64,000 nucleotides of DNA, from contig NZ_JAHKKS010000001.1 in assembly GCF_019737615.1 (NCBI RefSeq), positions 372,001 through 436,000 on the forward strand, written 5' to 3'. The notes below the pieces were generated by a model that was not told the origin of the DNA, did not search any database, and was given only the letters and a program-made list of their open reading frames with translations. A program made the translations under genes and the position numbers. Position 1 is the first letter of the stretch; each line of letters opens with the position of its first letter. This document shows, in pieces, positions 56,946 through 64,000 of this stretch. The DNA comes from Sphingobium xanthum. GTDB lineage: Bacteria > Pseudomonadota > Alphaproteobacteria > Sphingomonadales > Sphingomonadaceae.

Positions 56946-58445
56946 ATGAACGCCCCCTATAATCCCGGGCTCCTCGAGCAATTGCAGCTTCGCTACGCCA
57001 AGGGACCGGTGAAGATGCTGATCGGCGGGGCGTGGGTCGAGGCGGCGTCCGGCGAGACGTTCGAGACGCTCAATCCCTCGACGGGCGAGCTGATCGCCAA
57101 TGTCGCGAGCGCGGGCGAGGTCGATGTCAACCGGGCGGTCGCGGCGGCGCGCAAGGCGTTCGAGGGTCCGTGGTCGAAGGTGAAGCCGGATGAGCGCACG
57201 CGGCTGCTGCTGAAGCTTGCCGATCTGATCGAGGCCAATGCCGAGGAACTGGCGCTGCTGGAGACGCTGGACGTGGGCCGGCCGATCCAGTTCTCGCGCA
57301 TGATCGACGTGGCTGGCGCGATCGGCCAGTTGCGCTACAATGCGGGCTGGGCCAGCAAGATCGCGGGCGAGACGGCCGAGATCAGCGCGCCGGGCGAATG
57401 GCTGAGCTATGTGCTGCGCGAGCCGATCGGCGTCTGCGCGCAGATCGTCCCGTGGAATTTCCCGATGGTGATGGCGATCGGCAAGCTGGCGCCGGCGCTG
57501 GCGGCAGGCTGCACGGTCGTGCTGAAGCCAGCCGAGCAGACGCCGCTCTCGACCCTGCGCATCGGCGAGCTGGCGCTGGAAGCGGGCATTCCCGAAGGCG
57601 TGGTGAACATCGTCTCCGGTTTCGGCCGGACGGCGGGGGCGGCGCTGGCGGCACATCGCGACGTGGACAAGGTCGCCTTCACAGGCTCGACCGTGACCGG
57701 CAAGGCGATTATTGACGCCTCGAAGACCAACATGAAGCGCGTGCAGCTGGAGCTGGGCGGCAAGTCGCCGACCTACATCTTCGCGGACGCCGAGCTCTCC
57801 AAGGCGATTCCCGCGGCAGCGATGGGCATTTTCTTCAACGCCGGGCAGGTCTGCGCGGCGGGATCGCGCCTGTTCGTGCATGAGAAGGTCGCCGATCAGG
57901 TGCTGGAAGGCGTGGTCAACATGGCGAAGGGCCTGAAGGTCGGCCAGACGCTGGAAGCCGACACGATGATCGGCCCGCTCGTCAGCGCGGCGCAGCTCGA
58001 GCGCGTCACCGGTTATATCGCGTCCGGCCGGGAGGAGGGCGCCAGCATTCTCGTCGGCGGCGAGGCGATCGGCGATACGGGCTATTTCGTGCAGCCGACG
58101 GTGCTGCTCGACACCAAGCCGGACATGCGCGTGCGCAAGGAAGAGATTTTCGGGCCGGTGCTGTGCGCCATGCGCTTCGGCGACGATGATGATGTCGAGG
58201 CCCTTGCGGGGCGCGGCAACGAGACGGAATTCGGCCTGTCGGCGTCGATCTACACGCAGAACATCACGACCGCGCACAAGCTGGCGCGGCGCCTGAAAGC
58301 CGGCACGATCCGCATCAACGGATCGGGCGGCGTCGATCCGGCGCTGCCGCTGGGTGGCTTCAAGGCATCGGGCTGGGGCCGCGAAAACGGCAAGGCCGGC
58401 ATCGAGGCCTATACCGAGCTCAAGGCGGTCAGCGTCGCGCTCTGA
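56946..58445 (+). CDS. Aldehyde dehydrogenase 2
   Basis: A 499-residue aldehyde dehydrogenase of the phenylacetaldehyde/betaine type. IVPWNFPMVMAIGKLAPALAAGC (Asn), FTGSTVTGKAI, LELGGKSPTYI (Glu) and FFNAGQVCAAGSR (nucleophile Cys) are complete, as is EEIFGPVL. ATG 56946 is well placed after AGGA. The TGA overlaps the MarR3 ATG (TGATG). It probably oxidises the aldehyde that GMC 3 or GMC 2 produces, so the divergent arrangement joins two successive steps. Confidence 0.91.
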   Translation: MNAPYNPGLLEQLQLRYAKGPVKMLIGGAWVEAASGETFETLNPSTGELIANVASAGEVDVNRAVAAARKAFEGPWSKVKPDERTRLLLKLADLIEANAEELALLETLDVGRPIQFSRMIDVAGAIGQLRYNAGWASKIAGETAEISAPGEWLSYVLREPIGVCAQIVPWNFPMVMAIGKLAPALAAGCTVVLKPAEQTPLSTLRIGELALEAGIPEGVVNIVSGFGRTAGAALAAHRDVDKVAFTGSTVTGKAIIDASKTNMKRVQLELGGKSPTYIFADAELSKAIPAAAMGIFFNAGQVCAAGSRLFVHEKVADQVLEGVVNMAKGLKVGQTLEADTMIGPLVSAAQLERVTGYIASGREEGASILVGGEAIGDTGYFVQPTVLLDTKPDMRVRKEEIFGPVLCAMRFGDDDDVEALAGRGNETEFGLSASIYTQNITTAHKLARRLKAGTIRINGSGGVDPALPLGGFKASGWGRENGKAGIEAYTELKAVSVAL

Positions 58446-58987
58446 TGGCCAATCGCGGGGGAAGAGAGCGGATGATGCGGGACGAGGAAGCGGCCGTCGG
58501 GCCGCTGGAGGAGGCGTGGCGTATCTTCGACGCCCGTCATCTCCCTTATCGGCTGCTGATGCTGGGCAAGATGCTGGACCGGCTCTCCGTCCAGCATGTC
58601 CGCGATCTTGCCGGCATGTCGCTCGCCGAATGGCGGGTGCTGGCGCATCTGGCCGTGATGGGCTCGAAAAGCGCGAGCGAGGTCTCGGCGGCGGCTTTGG
58701 TCGATCGGGCCGAAGTCAGCCGGGCAGTGCGCGTGCTGGAGGAAGGCGGCTTCGTCGAGCGGCTCGACAATCCACGCAATCGCAAGAGCAACCTGCTGGC
58801 ACTGACGCCGGAAGGGCAAGGCATCTACGAGCGTGTACACAAGCAGCGGCGTGCTTTCTTCCAGTCGCTGACGGTGGACATGAGCAAGGACGAACTGGCC
58901 CTGCTCGACGGCCTGCTGCTGCGCATGGCGCGCCGTGCGGATCGGCTCGCGCTGGACGGCATGGCGGCGATCGACGAACTCGCATGA
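58445..58987 (+). CDS. MarR family regulator (MarR3)
   Basis: A 180-residue winged-helix regulator: MSLAEWRVLAHLAVMG, ALVDRAEVSRAVRVLEEGGFVERLDNPRNRKSNLLALTPEGQGIY (recognition helix and wing) and C-terminal dimer helices. It differs from the HpaR-like pair in cluster A. The start overlaps the ALDH 2 stop and its own stop overlaps the next start (ATGA), so ALDH 2-marR3-SnoaL double is one operon. Likely controls the GMC 3/ALDH 2 divergent region. Confidence 0.9.
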   Translation: MANRGGRERMMRDEEAAVGPLEEAWRIFDARHLPYRLLMLGKMLDRLSVQHVRDLAGMSLAEWRVLAHLAVMGSKSASEVSAAALVDRAEVSRAVRVLEEGGFVERLDNPRNRKSNLLALTPEGQGIYERVHKQRRAFFQSLTVDMSKDELALLDGLLLRMARRADRLALDGMAAIDELA

Positions 58988-59787
58988 ACTACGATGATTA
59001 TATCGAGGCCTTCAATCAGGGCGACGACGCGGCGCTGGTGGAGACCTGGTTCGCGCCGGATTGCGTGATGTATTCGAGCAGCCGGGTCAGCCGGGGACGG
59101 GCGGAGCTGCTCGCTTTCCTGCACTGGGCGCATGACGGGGTGCGTGAAGTGGTGCGTCCGCGGCTGGTGCTGCAGGACGGCAACCGGCTGTTCGTCGATG
59201 TCGATATGGACTTTGTCTGCACGGCGCCGCGCCCGGACTTTCCGTTCAAGCCGCTGCTGCCGGGCGACATCATCACGGTGCGTTTCTTCGTGACCTATGC
59301 GCTGAACGCGGACGGGCTGATCCAGGAGCTCTGCTCGATGACCTGGCCGACCGATCAGGGCGTCCTCAAGGCGCCGATGCTCTCAGGTCATGCGGGCGGG
59401 CGGGCCGCCTATCAGGCCTATGCGGCGGCGTTCAGCGCCGGGGACATGGAGCGGGCCGGGCGCTATTATACGGACGATTGCACGCTGCGGCTGCCGTCCG
59501 TGCCGCCGATGGTCGGCAAGCAGGCGATCTGCGATTTCTACGGTGCGATGTTCCGCAACGTGCGCGAGCATCTGACGATCCACAGCCTCGTGATCGACGA
59601 CAACGGGATCGCCGTGGATTGTACGAGCACGTTCGTCGCACAGACCGATGCACCGGACTTCGCCGTGGCGCCGCTCAGACAGGGCGAGTCGATCGCGGTG
59701 CGGGTGTTCGTGATCTATGGCCTGCGCAATGGGCAGATCGCGACGATCGACGTATCGCGGGCCGGGGAGCCGCAGCGACCGAACTGA
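58984..59787 (+). CDS. Two-domain SnoaL/NTF2-like protein
   Basis: A 267-residue protein with two NTF2-fold units, about residues 1-125 and 135-260. The first starts YDDYIEAFNQGDDAALVETWFAPDCVMY; the second AYAAAFSAGDMERAGRYYTDDCTLRLPSVPPMVGKQAICDFYGAMF resembles the WPDF subgroup (here APDFAVAPLRQGES). ATG 58984 overlaps the marR3 stop. A fused pair could act as a pseudo-dimer, as single NTF2 enzymes are often dimers. Function unknown; probable rearrangement or lyase step of cluster B. Confidence 0.86.
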   Translation: MNYDDYIEAFNQGDDAALVETWFAPDCVMYSSSRVSRGRAELLAFLHWAHDGVREVVRPRLVLQDGNRLFVDVDMDFVCTAPRPDFPFKPLLPGDIITVRFFVTYALNADGLIQELCSMTWPTDQGVLKAPMLSGHAGGRAAYQAYAAAFSAGDMERAGRYYTDDCTLRLPSVPPMVGKQAICDFYGAMFRNVREHLTIHSLVIDDNGIAVDCTSTFVAQTDAPDFAVAPLRQGESIAVRVFVIYGLRNGQIATIDVSRAGEPQRPN

Positions 59788-59830
59788 TCGCAGCGATGCA
59801 GCCAAGCGCGGTTCCGGGCGTTGCGGGAGC

Positions 59831-60562
59831 ATGAAGCGCGTGAGGATCGTGCCTTGGCTGCGCCGGATCGTCTGGCTGCTGGTGATCGTCGCCGACGGCA
59901 TGCTGGCCTTTGTGTTCTTCCGTCCGCCGCCGCAGGACCTGCCGTGGACGGAGCTCAGGCTGGGCGAGCCGATCGGCTTGTTCACGGGCCGCAAGCTCAC
60001 CGCGTTGACCAGCGATCCGGCTCGCTGCATCATGCTGCTGCGCGAGACGGGACTGCGCTTCGAAGAACTGCCGCCGCGCGGGGAGGGGCAATGCCTCGCA
60101 GCGGATGCGGTGCGGATCGCGCCCCGGCAGGAAATGCTGGCGCTCGCGCCGGCCAGTGTGACGCCGTCCTGCCCGGTCGCGGCCGCGGTCGCGGTTTGGA
60201 AATGGCAGGTCGTGCAGCCTGCCGCGCAGCGCCTGTTCGGCGCATCGGTCGCCTCGATCGAGACTCTGGGTAGCCACAATTGCCGCCGGATGTATGGCCG
60301 CACGGAAGGCGCGTGGAGCGAGCATGCGACGGCGGACGCGATCGATATCAGTGCCTTCGTCCTGACCGACGGGCGGCGTATCTCCGTGCTGAAGGACTGG
60401 CCGGAGCCGGGCGAGGAAGCGATCTTCCTCAAGGAAGTGCGCGACGGCGCCTGCCGCCTGTTCGCGACGGTACTCTCACCGGACTACAACGCCCAGCATC
60501 GCGACCATCTCCATCTCGATCAGGCGGCGCGTGGCGGAATGGGCTGGCGGGCCTGTCGCTAG
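59831..60562 (+). CDS. Extensin-like C-terminal domain protein
   Basis: A 243-residue protein with one N-terminal membrane anchor (IVWLLVIVADGMLAFVFF) and an extensin-like catalytic-type domain: SHNCRRMYG, WSEHATADAIDISAFVL (His and Asp metal ligands) and YNAQHRDHLHLD (HxH). This is the LAS-peptidase-like pattern of bacterial extensin proteins, probably acting on cell-wall peptides or polysaccharide in the periplasm. It follows the two-domain SnoaL gene by 43 bp but looks like the first housekeeping gene to the right of cluster B. Confidence 0.85.
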   Translation: MKRVRIVPWLRRIVWLLVIVADGMLAFVFFRPPPQDLPWTELRLGEPIGLFTGRKLTALTSDPARCIMLLRETGLRFEELPPRGEGQCLAADAVRIAPRQEMLALAPASVTPSCPVAAAVAVWKWQVVQPAAQRLFGASVASIETLGSHNCRRMYGRTEGAWSEHATADAIDISAFVLTDGRRISVLKDWPEPGEEAIFLKEVRDGACRLFATVLSPDYNAQHRDHLHLDQAARGGMGWRACR

Positions 60563-60565
60563 ATG

Positions 60566-61546
60566 CTAGCCTGCGTCTTCCAGACAATCGATCAGTCCGC
60601 GTTCGTAGCGGCTCAGCCAGCGGGTCTTGCGCGGAAGGCGCAGCGTCTCGCGAAACGCATTGGCGCGCTCCTTGGCGATGTCGATCAGCACTGGATGCAC
60701 ATAGGATTTCCGCGCGATGGCCGGCGTGTTGCAGAGATGCCCGGCGACATAGGCGAGCATGTCGTTGAGGCCCGTGCCGCTTTCCTCCGCCAGCCATTCG
60801 AAGGCCAGCGCGCTCGCGCGCCAGGTGCGGAAATGCTTGGCGGTGAAATCCGCGCCCATCGTCTCGCGAATATAGTCGTTGACCTCGGACGAGCTGATCG
60901 GCGCCGGATCGCCATCCTCGCGCAGATACTGGAAGAGGTGCTGGCCGCGCAGGTCCTGCATCTGCTTGACGAAGCGGATCAGCCGCGTGTCGGTCATGCC
61001 GATTTCACAGAGCTTGCCTGACTTGGCCTTGAAGCGGAGCATCAGTCGCTTGCCGGCGACTTTCGCGTGGCGCCTGCGCAAGGTGGTCGCGCCGAAGCTC
61101 TTGTTCGATTTGGCATAGGACTCGTTGCCGATGCGGATGCGCCCGCTGTCGAGCAGGCGGACAATGGATGCGATGGCGCGCTGCTGGGTGAGGTCGCGCC
61201 CCGCCAGATCGTCCTCCACGCGCGCACGGATGAGCGGGAGTAGGCGGCCGAACTGTTCGCAGCCGTCGAACTTCGCGGTCTCGCGCGCCGCGCGGAAATC
61301 GGGATTGTAGCGATATTGCTTGCGTCCGCGCGCATCGAGGCCGGTCGCCAATATGTGCGCCCGCTCGCTGGGCGCGAACCAGGCATCGCTATAGGCCGGG
61401 GGCAGGCCGATGCGATTGAGCCGGTCGATCTCGTCGCGATTTGTAATGCGCCCGCCGGCCGGATCATAATAGGCCCAGTGGCCCCGCAGCTTGCGGCGGC
61501 TGATGCCCGGCAGGCTATCATCGACGAAGATGAGGCGTTGCGTCAT
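60566..61546 (-). CDS. DNA topoisomerase IB
   Basis: A 326-residue eukaryote-like (poxvirus-type) topoisomerase. HWAYYDPAGGRITNRDEIDRLNRIGLPPAYSDAWF is the N-terminal DNA-binding part. Catalytic residues appear in RIGNESYAKSNKSFGATTLRRRHAKV (Arg, Lys), TAKHFRTWRAS (Arg) and the nucleophile Tyr in ARKSYVHP. ATG 61546 begins MTQRLIF; a longer open frame upstream belongs to the opposite strand of fumC. It relaxes supercoils by transient single-strand cuts. Convergent with the extensin-like gene (stop 3 bp apart). Confidence 0.93.
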   Translation of the reverse strand: MTQRLIFVDDSLPGISRRKLRGHWAYYDPAGGRITNRDEIDRLNRIGLPPAYSDAWFAPSERAHILATGLDARGRKQYRYNPDFRAARETAKFDGCEQFGRLLPLIRARVEDDLAGRDLTQQRAIASIVRLLDSGRIRIGNESYAKSNKSFGATTLRRRHAKVAGKRLMLRFKAKSGKLCEIGMTDTRLIRFVKQMQDLRGQHLFQYLREDGDPAPISSSEVNDYIRETMGADFTAKHFRTWRASALAFEWLAEESGTGLNDMLAYVAGHLCNTPAIARKSYVHPVLIDIAKERANAFRETLRLPRKTRWLSRYERGLIDCLEDAG

Positions 61547-61690
61547 GATGCTCCAACATGAAGATCCGGTGCGCCCACAATGCGCGAACCGGGCATTTGG
61601 AGCCGGAACGGCTGCGATGCGTTGTCGTAGAAGCTTGTCCGGCAAGCCTTTCGCGCTCATGTGAATATGCGCCCAGCGAGGAGACTCCCC

Positions 61691-63076
61691 ATGACCGACA
61701 CCCGCATGGAAAGTGACAGCATCGGCGCGATCGAGGTCCCAGCCGAGGCCTATTGGGGGGCACAGACCCAAAGAAGCATCGAGAATTTCCCGTTCGGCGA
61801 GACAGAGCGCATGCCGCGCCAGATCGTCCATGCGCTGGCGATTGTGAAGCAGGCGGCGGCGCGGGTGAACCGGGCGCATGGGCTGGATGCGAAACTTGCC
61901 GACGCGATCGAGAGCGCGGCGCACGAGGTGGCGGCCGGCAAGCTCGACGATCAGTTCCCGCTCGTCATCTGGCAGACCGGCAGCGGCACGCAAAGCAACA
62001 TGAACGTCAACGAGGTGATCGCCGGGCGCGCCAATGAGGCGCTGGCGGGCACGCGGGGCGGCAAGAGCCCGGTGCATCCCAACGATCATGTGAACATGAG
62101 CCAGTCGTCCAACGACAGCTTCCCGACCGCGCTGCATGTCGCCGTCGCGCGCATGGCCACGGACGATCTGTTGCCGGCGCTCGATTATCTGCGCGACCTG
62201 TTCGATGCCAAGGCGAGTGCCTGGGGCGGGATCGTGAAGATCGGCCGCACCCATCTGCAGGATGCGACGCCGCTGACGCTCGGCCAGGAATTCTCCGGCT
62301 ACACGCAGCAACTCTCCAATTGCCGCGAGCGCATCGCCCATGCCGTGATGCATGACGTCATGGCGCTGGCGCAGGGCGGTACGGCGGTCGGCACCGGCCT
62401 CAATGCGCCGGAGGGCTTTGCCGAGGCGGTCGCCGCGGAGATTTCCCAGCTCACCGACATGCCGTTCTACACGGCGGCTAACAAGTTCGAGGCGCTGGCC
62501 TCCAACGATCCGCTGGTCCATGTATCGGCCGCGCTCAACACGCTGGCGGTTGCTCTCACCAAGATCGCCAATGATATCCGCCTGCTGGGCTCCGGGCCGC
62601 GCTCGGGGCTGGGTGAGCTGGACCTGCCCGCCAACGAGCCGGGCAGCTCGATCATGCCGGGCAAGGTGAACCCGACGCAGTGCGAGATGCTGACCATGGT
62701 GGCGGCGCAGGTGATCGGTAATCATCAGGCGGTGACCGTGGGCGGGCTCCAGGGGCATCTGGAGCTCAACGTGTTCAAGCCGATGATCGGCGCTGCCGTG
62801 CTGCGTTCGATCCATCTGCTCTCGGTCGGCATGGAGAGTTTCGCCGAGCGCTGCATCGAGGATCTGAAGCCCAATGAGGTGCGGATCGCCGAGCTGGTCG
62901 ATCGCTCGCTGATGCTGGTGACGGCACTGGCGCCGGAGATCGGCTATGACAATGCGGCCAAGATCGCGAAGCACGCGCATGAGAAGGGGCTGACGCTGAA
63001 GGAAGCGGGGCTGGCGCTCGGCTTGGTGGACGAGGGGGCATTCGATCGTTTCGTGCGGCCGGAGAAGATGGTTTGA
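61691..63076 (+). CDS. fumC: Fumarate hydratase, class II
   Basis: A 461-residue fumarase. The N-terminus ([25 protein letters not shown]), [39 protein letters not shown] (catalytic His) and the family signature [13 protein letters not shown] are complete. ATG 61691 follows GAGGAG; an earlier in-frame ATG at 61661 has no such site. It converts fumarate to malate in the citric-acid cycle without iron-sulfur cofactor, and would also drain fumarate released by aromatic degradation. Divergent from the topoisomerase gene. Confidence 0.95.
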   Translation: MTDTRMESDSIGAIEVPAEAYWGAQTQRSIENFPFGETERMPRQIVHALAIVKQAAARVNRAHGLDAKLADAIESAAHEVAAGKLDDQFPLVIWQTGSGTQSNMNVNEVIAGRANEALAGTRGGKSPVHPNDHVNMSQSSNDSFPTALHVAVARMATDDLLPALDYLRDLFDAKASAWGGIVKIGRTHLQDATPLTLGQEFSGYTQQLSNCRERIAHAVMHDVMALAQGGTAVGTGLNAPEGFAEAVAAEISQLTDMPFYTAANKFEALASNDPLVHVSAALNTLAVALTKIANDIRLLGSGPRSGLGELDLPANEPGSSIMPGKVNPTQCEMLTMVAAQVIGNHQAVTVGGLQGHLELNVFKPMIGAAVLRSIHLLSVGMESFAERCIEDLKPNEVRIAELVDRSLMLVTALAPEIGYDNAAKIAKHAHEKGLTLKEAGLALGLVDEGAFDRFVRPEKMV

Positions 63077-63081
63077 AGAGA

Positions 63082-63186
63082 TTAGCCCCTCCCCTTCAAG
63101 GGAGGGGTTGGGGTGGGGCCTTCGACGTTCCGGATCGCTGCGCGACACCCACCCCCTACCCCTCCCTTGAAAGGGAGGGGCTTTAG
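63082..63186. repeat. Sphingomonad hairpin repeat pair (AGCCCCTCCCC...GGGAGGGG)
   Basis: Two inward-facing copies, about 63082-63118 and 63152-63186, each CCCCTCCCyTTCAAGGGAGGGG-like with GGGGTGGGG tails, between fumC and ku. Same family as at 43001 and 55117. Confidence 0.8.
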
Positions 63187-63240
63187 GATCACGACGGGAA
63201 CCATATCCCCCATCCGAACCTTCTCCAGCAGGAGGTTCCC

Positions 63241-64000
63241 ATGGCCGCACGCGCATATTGGCAAGGACAGATCAAGCTCGCTCTGGTCTCGATTCCGGTC
63301 GAAATCTACCCGGCCACCAAGTCGGGCGCGGCGATCAGCTTTCATCAGATCCACGAGCCGAGCGGCAAGCGCATCCGTTACGAGAAAGTCGCGCCCGGCG
63401 TCGGCCCGGTGGACCGCGACGAGATCATGAAGGGCTTCGAGGTCTCCAAGGGCAACTATGTCCTGCTCGACGACGAGGAGATTGAGGCCGTCAAGATCGA
63501 GAGCCGCAAGACGCTGGATCTGGTCCAGTTCGTCGAGGCGGACGAGATCGACGTGCTCTACTACGAGAAGCCCTATTTCGTCGTGCCGGCGGACGATCTG
63601 GCGGAAGAAGCCTATGTCGTGCTGCGCGATGCGCTGCGCCAGACCAAGAAGGTCGGGCTGGGCCAGCTCTCGGTGCGCGGGCGCGAGCAGCTCGTCTCGA
63701 TCAAGCCATGCGGGCGCGGGATGGTCATGGAAGTGCTGCGTTATGCCGACGAGGTGCATAAGGCGCAGAGCTATTTCCGCGAGATCGAGGACATGAAGCC
63801 GGACGAGGACCTGCTCGATCTGGCGACGACCTTGATCGACAAGAAGACCGCGCCGTTCAAGCCCGCGGAATTCCACAACCGCTATGTCGAGGCGCTTGAG
63901 CGGCTGATCGAGAAGAAGCGCAAGGCGCGCGGCGGCAAGCGTATCCTGGAGGATGTCGGCGAGCCCGATCGGCCGAGCGGCGCAAACGTCATCGATCTGA
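63241..64000 (+). CDS. ku: Ku protein (non-homologous end joining), 3' partial
   Basis: The frame begins MAARAYWQGQIKLALVSIPVEIYPATKSG after AGGAGG and runs to the window edge, at least 253 residues. The Ku core is clear (SFHQIHEPSGKRIRYEKVAPGVGPVDRDEIMKGFEVSKGNYVLLDDEEIEAVKIES, then YFVVPADDLAEEAYVVLRDALRQTKKVGLGQLSVRGREQLVSIKP). Bacterial Ku is a ring-shaped homodimer that holds broken DNA ends for LigD. A ligD gene would be expected close by outside the window. C-terminal lysine-rich part begins in EKKRKARGGKR. Confidence 0.95.
   Translation, partial: MAARAYWQGQIKLALVSIPVEIYPATKSGAAISFHQIHEPSGKRIRYEKVAPGVGPVDRDEIMKGFEVSKGNYVLLDDEEIEAVKIESRKTLDLVQFVEADEIDVLYYEKPYFVVPADDLAEEAYVVLRDALRQTKKVGLGQLSVRGREQLVSIKPCGRGMVMEVLRYADEVHKAQSYFREIEDMKPDEDLLDLATTLIDKKTAPFKPAEFHNRYVEALERLIEKKRKARGGKRILEDVGEPDRPSGANVIDL

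Noticed and set aside
61547..63256. Upstream extension of the topoisomerase frame to about 896 residues
   Set aside because: The extension is the reverse of fumC and has no domain; the topoisomerase begins normally at MTQRLIF (61546).
1..64000. CRISPR array, tRNA/rRNA genes, insertion sequences, prophage
   Set aside because: No regularly spaced repeats, cloverleaf-type sequences, transposase or phage structural genes could be recognised. The direct and inverted repeats present are intergenic hairpins.

Overview
The window is high-GC DNA whose gene content points to a sphingomonad (Sphingomonadaceae; genus not determinable). The signs are two TonB-dependent receptors with EIVVTG/DIVVTA-type TonB boxes, many NTF2/SnoaL-like proteins, GMC oxidoreductases, a lignostilbene-type dioxygenase, DUF3237-type proteins, and the short hairpin repeats (GGCGAAGGCCGGGG and CCCCTCCCC...GGGGAGGGG types) that litter sphingomonad intergenic regions. 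No rRNA, tRNA, CRISPR array, insertion sequence or prophage was seen.

Layout. 1-1.9 kb: the end of a dihydroxyacetone-kinase-type gene and an HSL-type esterase. 2.2-35.6 kb: catabolic cluster A, holding a cupin, three tandem MFS permeases, a bicupin with an HpaI-type aldolase, an exported metal-dependent hydrolase, a GMC oxidoreductase, two Baeyer-Villiger monooxygenases, an aldo/keto reductase, a triple SnoaL fusion, two AhpD/CMD-like proteins, an SDR, a TonB receptor, a MetE-like methyltransferase, an EthD-like protein, a Rieske oxygenase pair, a ketopantoate-reductase-like enzyme, an exported esterase and two SnoaL proteins. A mechanosensitive channel and a SLC13-type permease (15.2-18.1 kb) look unrelated. 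35.8-37.4 kb: a GbsR/MarR regulator and two small membrane proteins. 37.5-59.8 kb: catabolic cluster B, holding a TonB receptor, a CocE-type hydrolase, two DUF3237-like proteins, a two-domain MarR regulator, two aldehyde dehydrogenases, an aryl-alcohol dehydrogenase, an esterase, a carotenoid/stilbene cleavage oxygenase, an AAHS permease, two GMC oxidoreductases, a MarR regulator and five SnoaL genes. 59.8-64 kb: housekeeping genes (extensin-like protein, topoisomerase IB, fumarase C, Ku).

The most striking feature is a regulon drawn in the DNA. A near-invariant element, TTATCATGTTATGTTTY or its more symmetric form TTATCAnGTTAA, sits in front of nearly every transcription unit of cluster A and nowhere in cluster B. 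In five of these copies it begins on the last base of a recognisable -10 box that lies 15-16 bp from TTGAC-type -35 hexamers, which is a repressor layout. Two HpaR-like MarR paralogues, about 70% identical by eye, are encoded inside cluster A. Each is followed about 60 bp later by a symmetric copy of the operator in front of an oxygenase gene or operon. Cluster A therefore looks like one dispersed, co-repressed pathway for a cyclic or aromatic ketone-bearing compound whose identity cannot be read from the sequence.

Cluster B reads as uptake and side-chain oxidation of an aromatic dimer: GMC alcohol oxidases, aldehyde dehydrogenases, NTF2-fold proteins that could be cofactor-free lyases, stilbene-type cleavage, then aryl aldehyde/alcohol oxidation. 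This resembles sphingomonad lignin-dimer routes, but the substrate assignment is inference.
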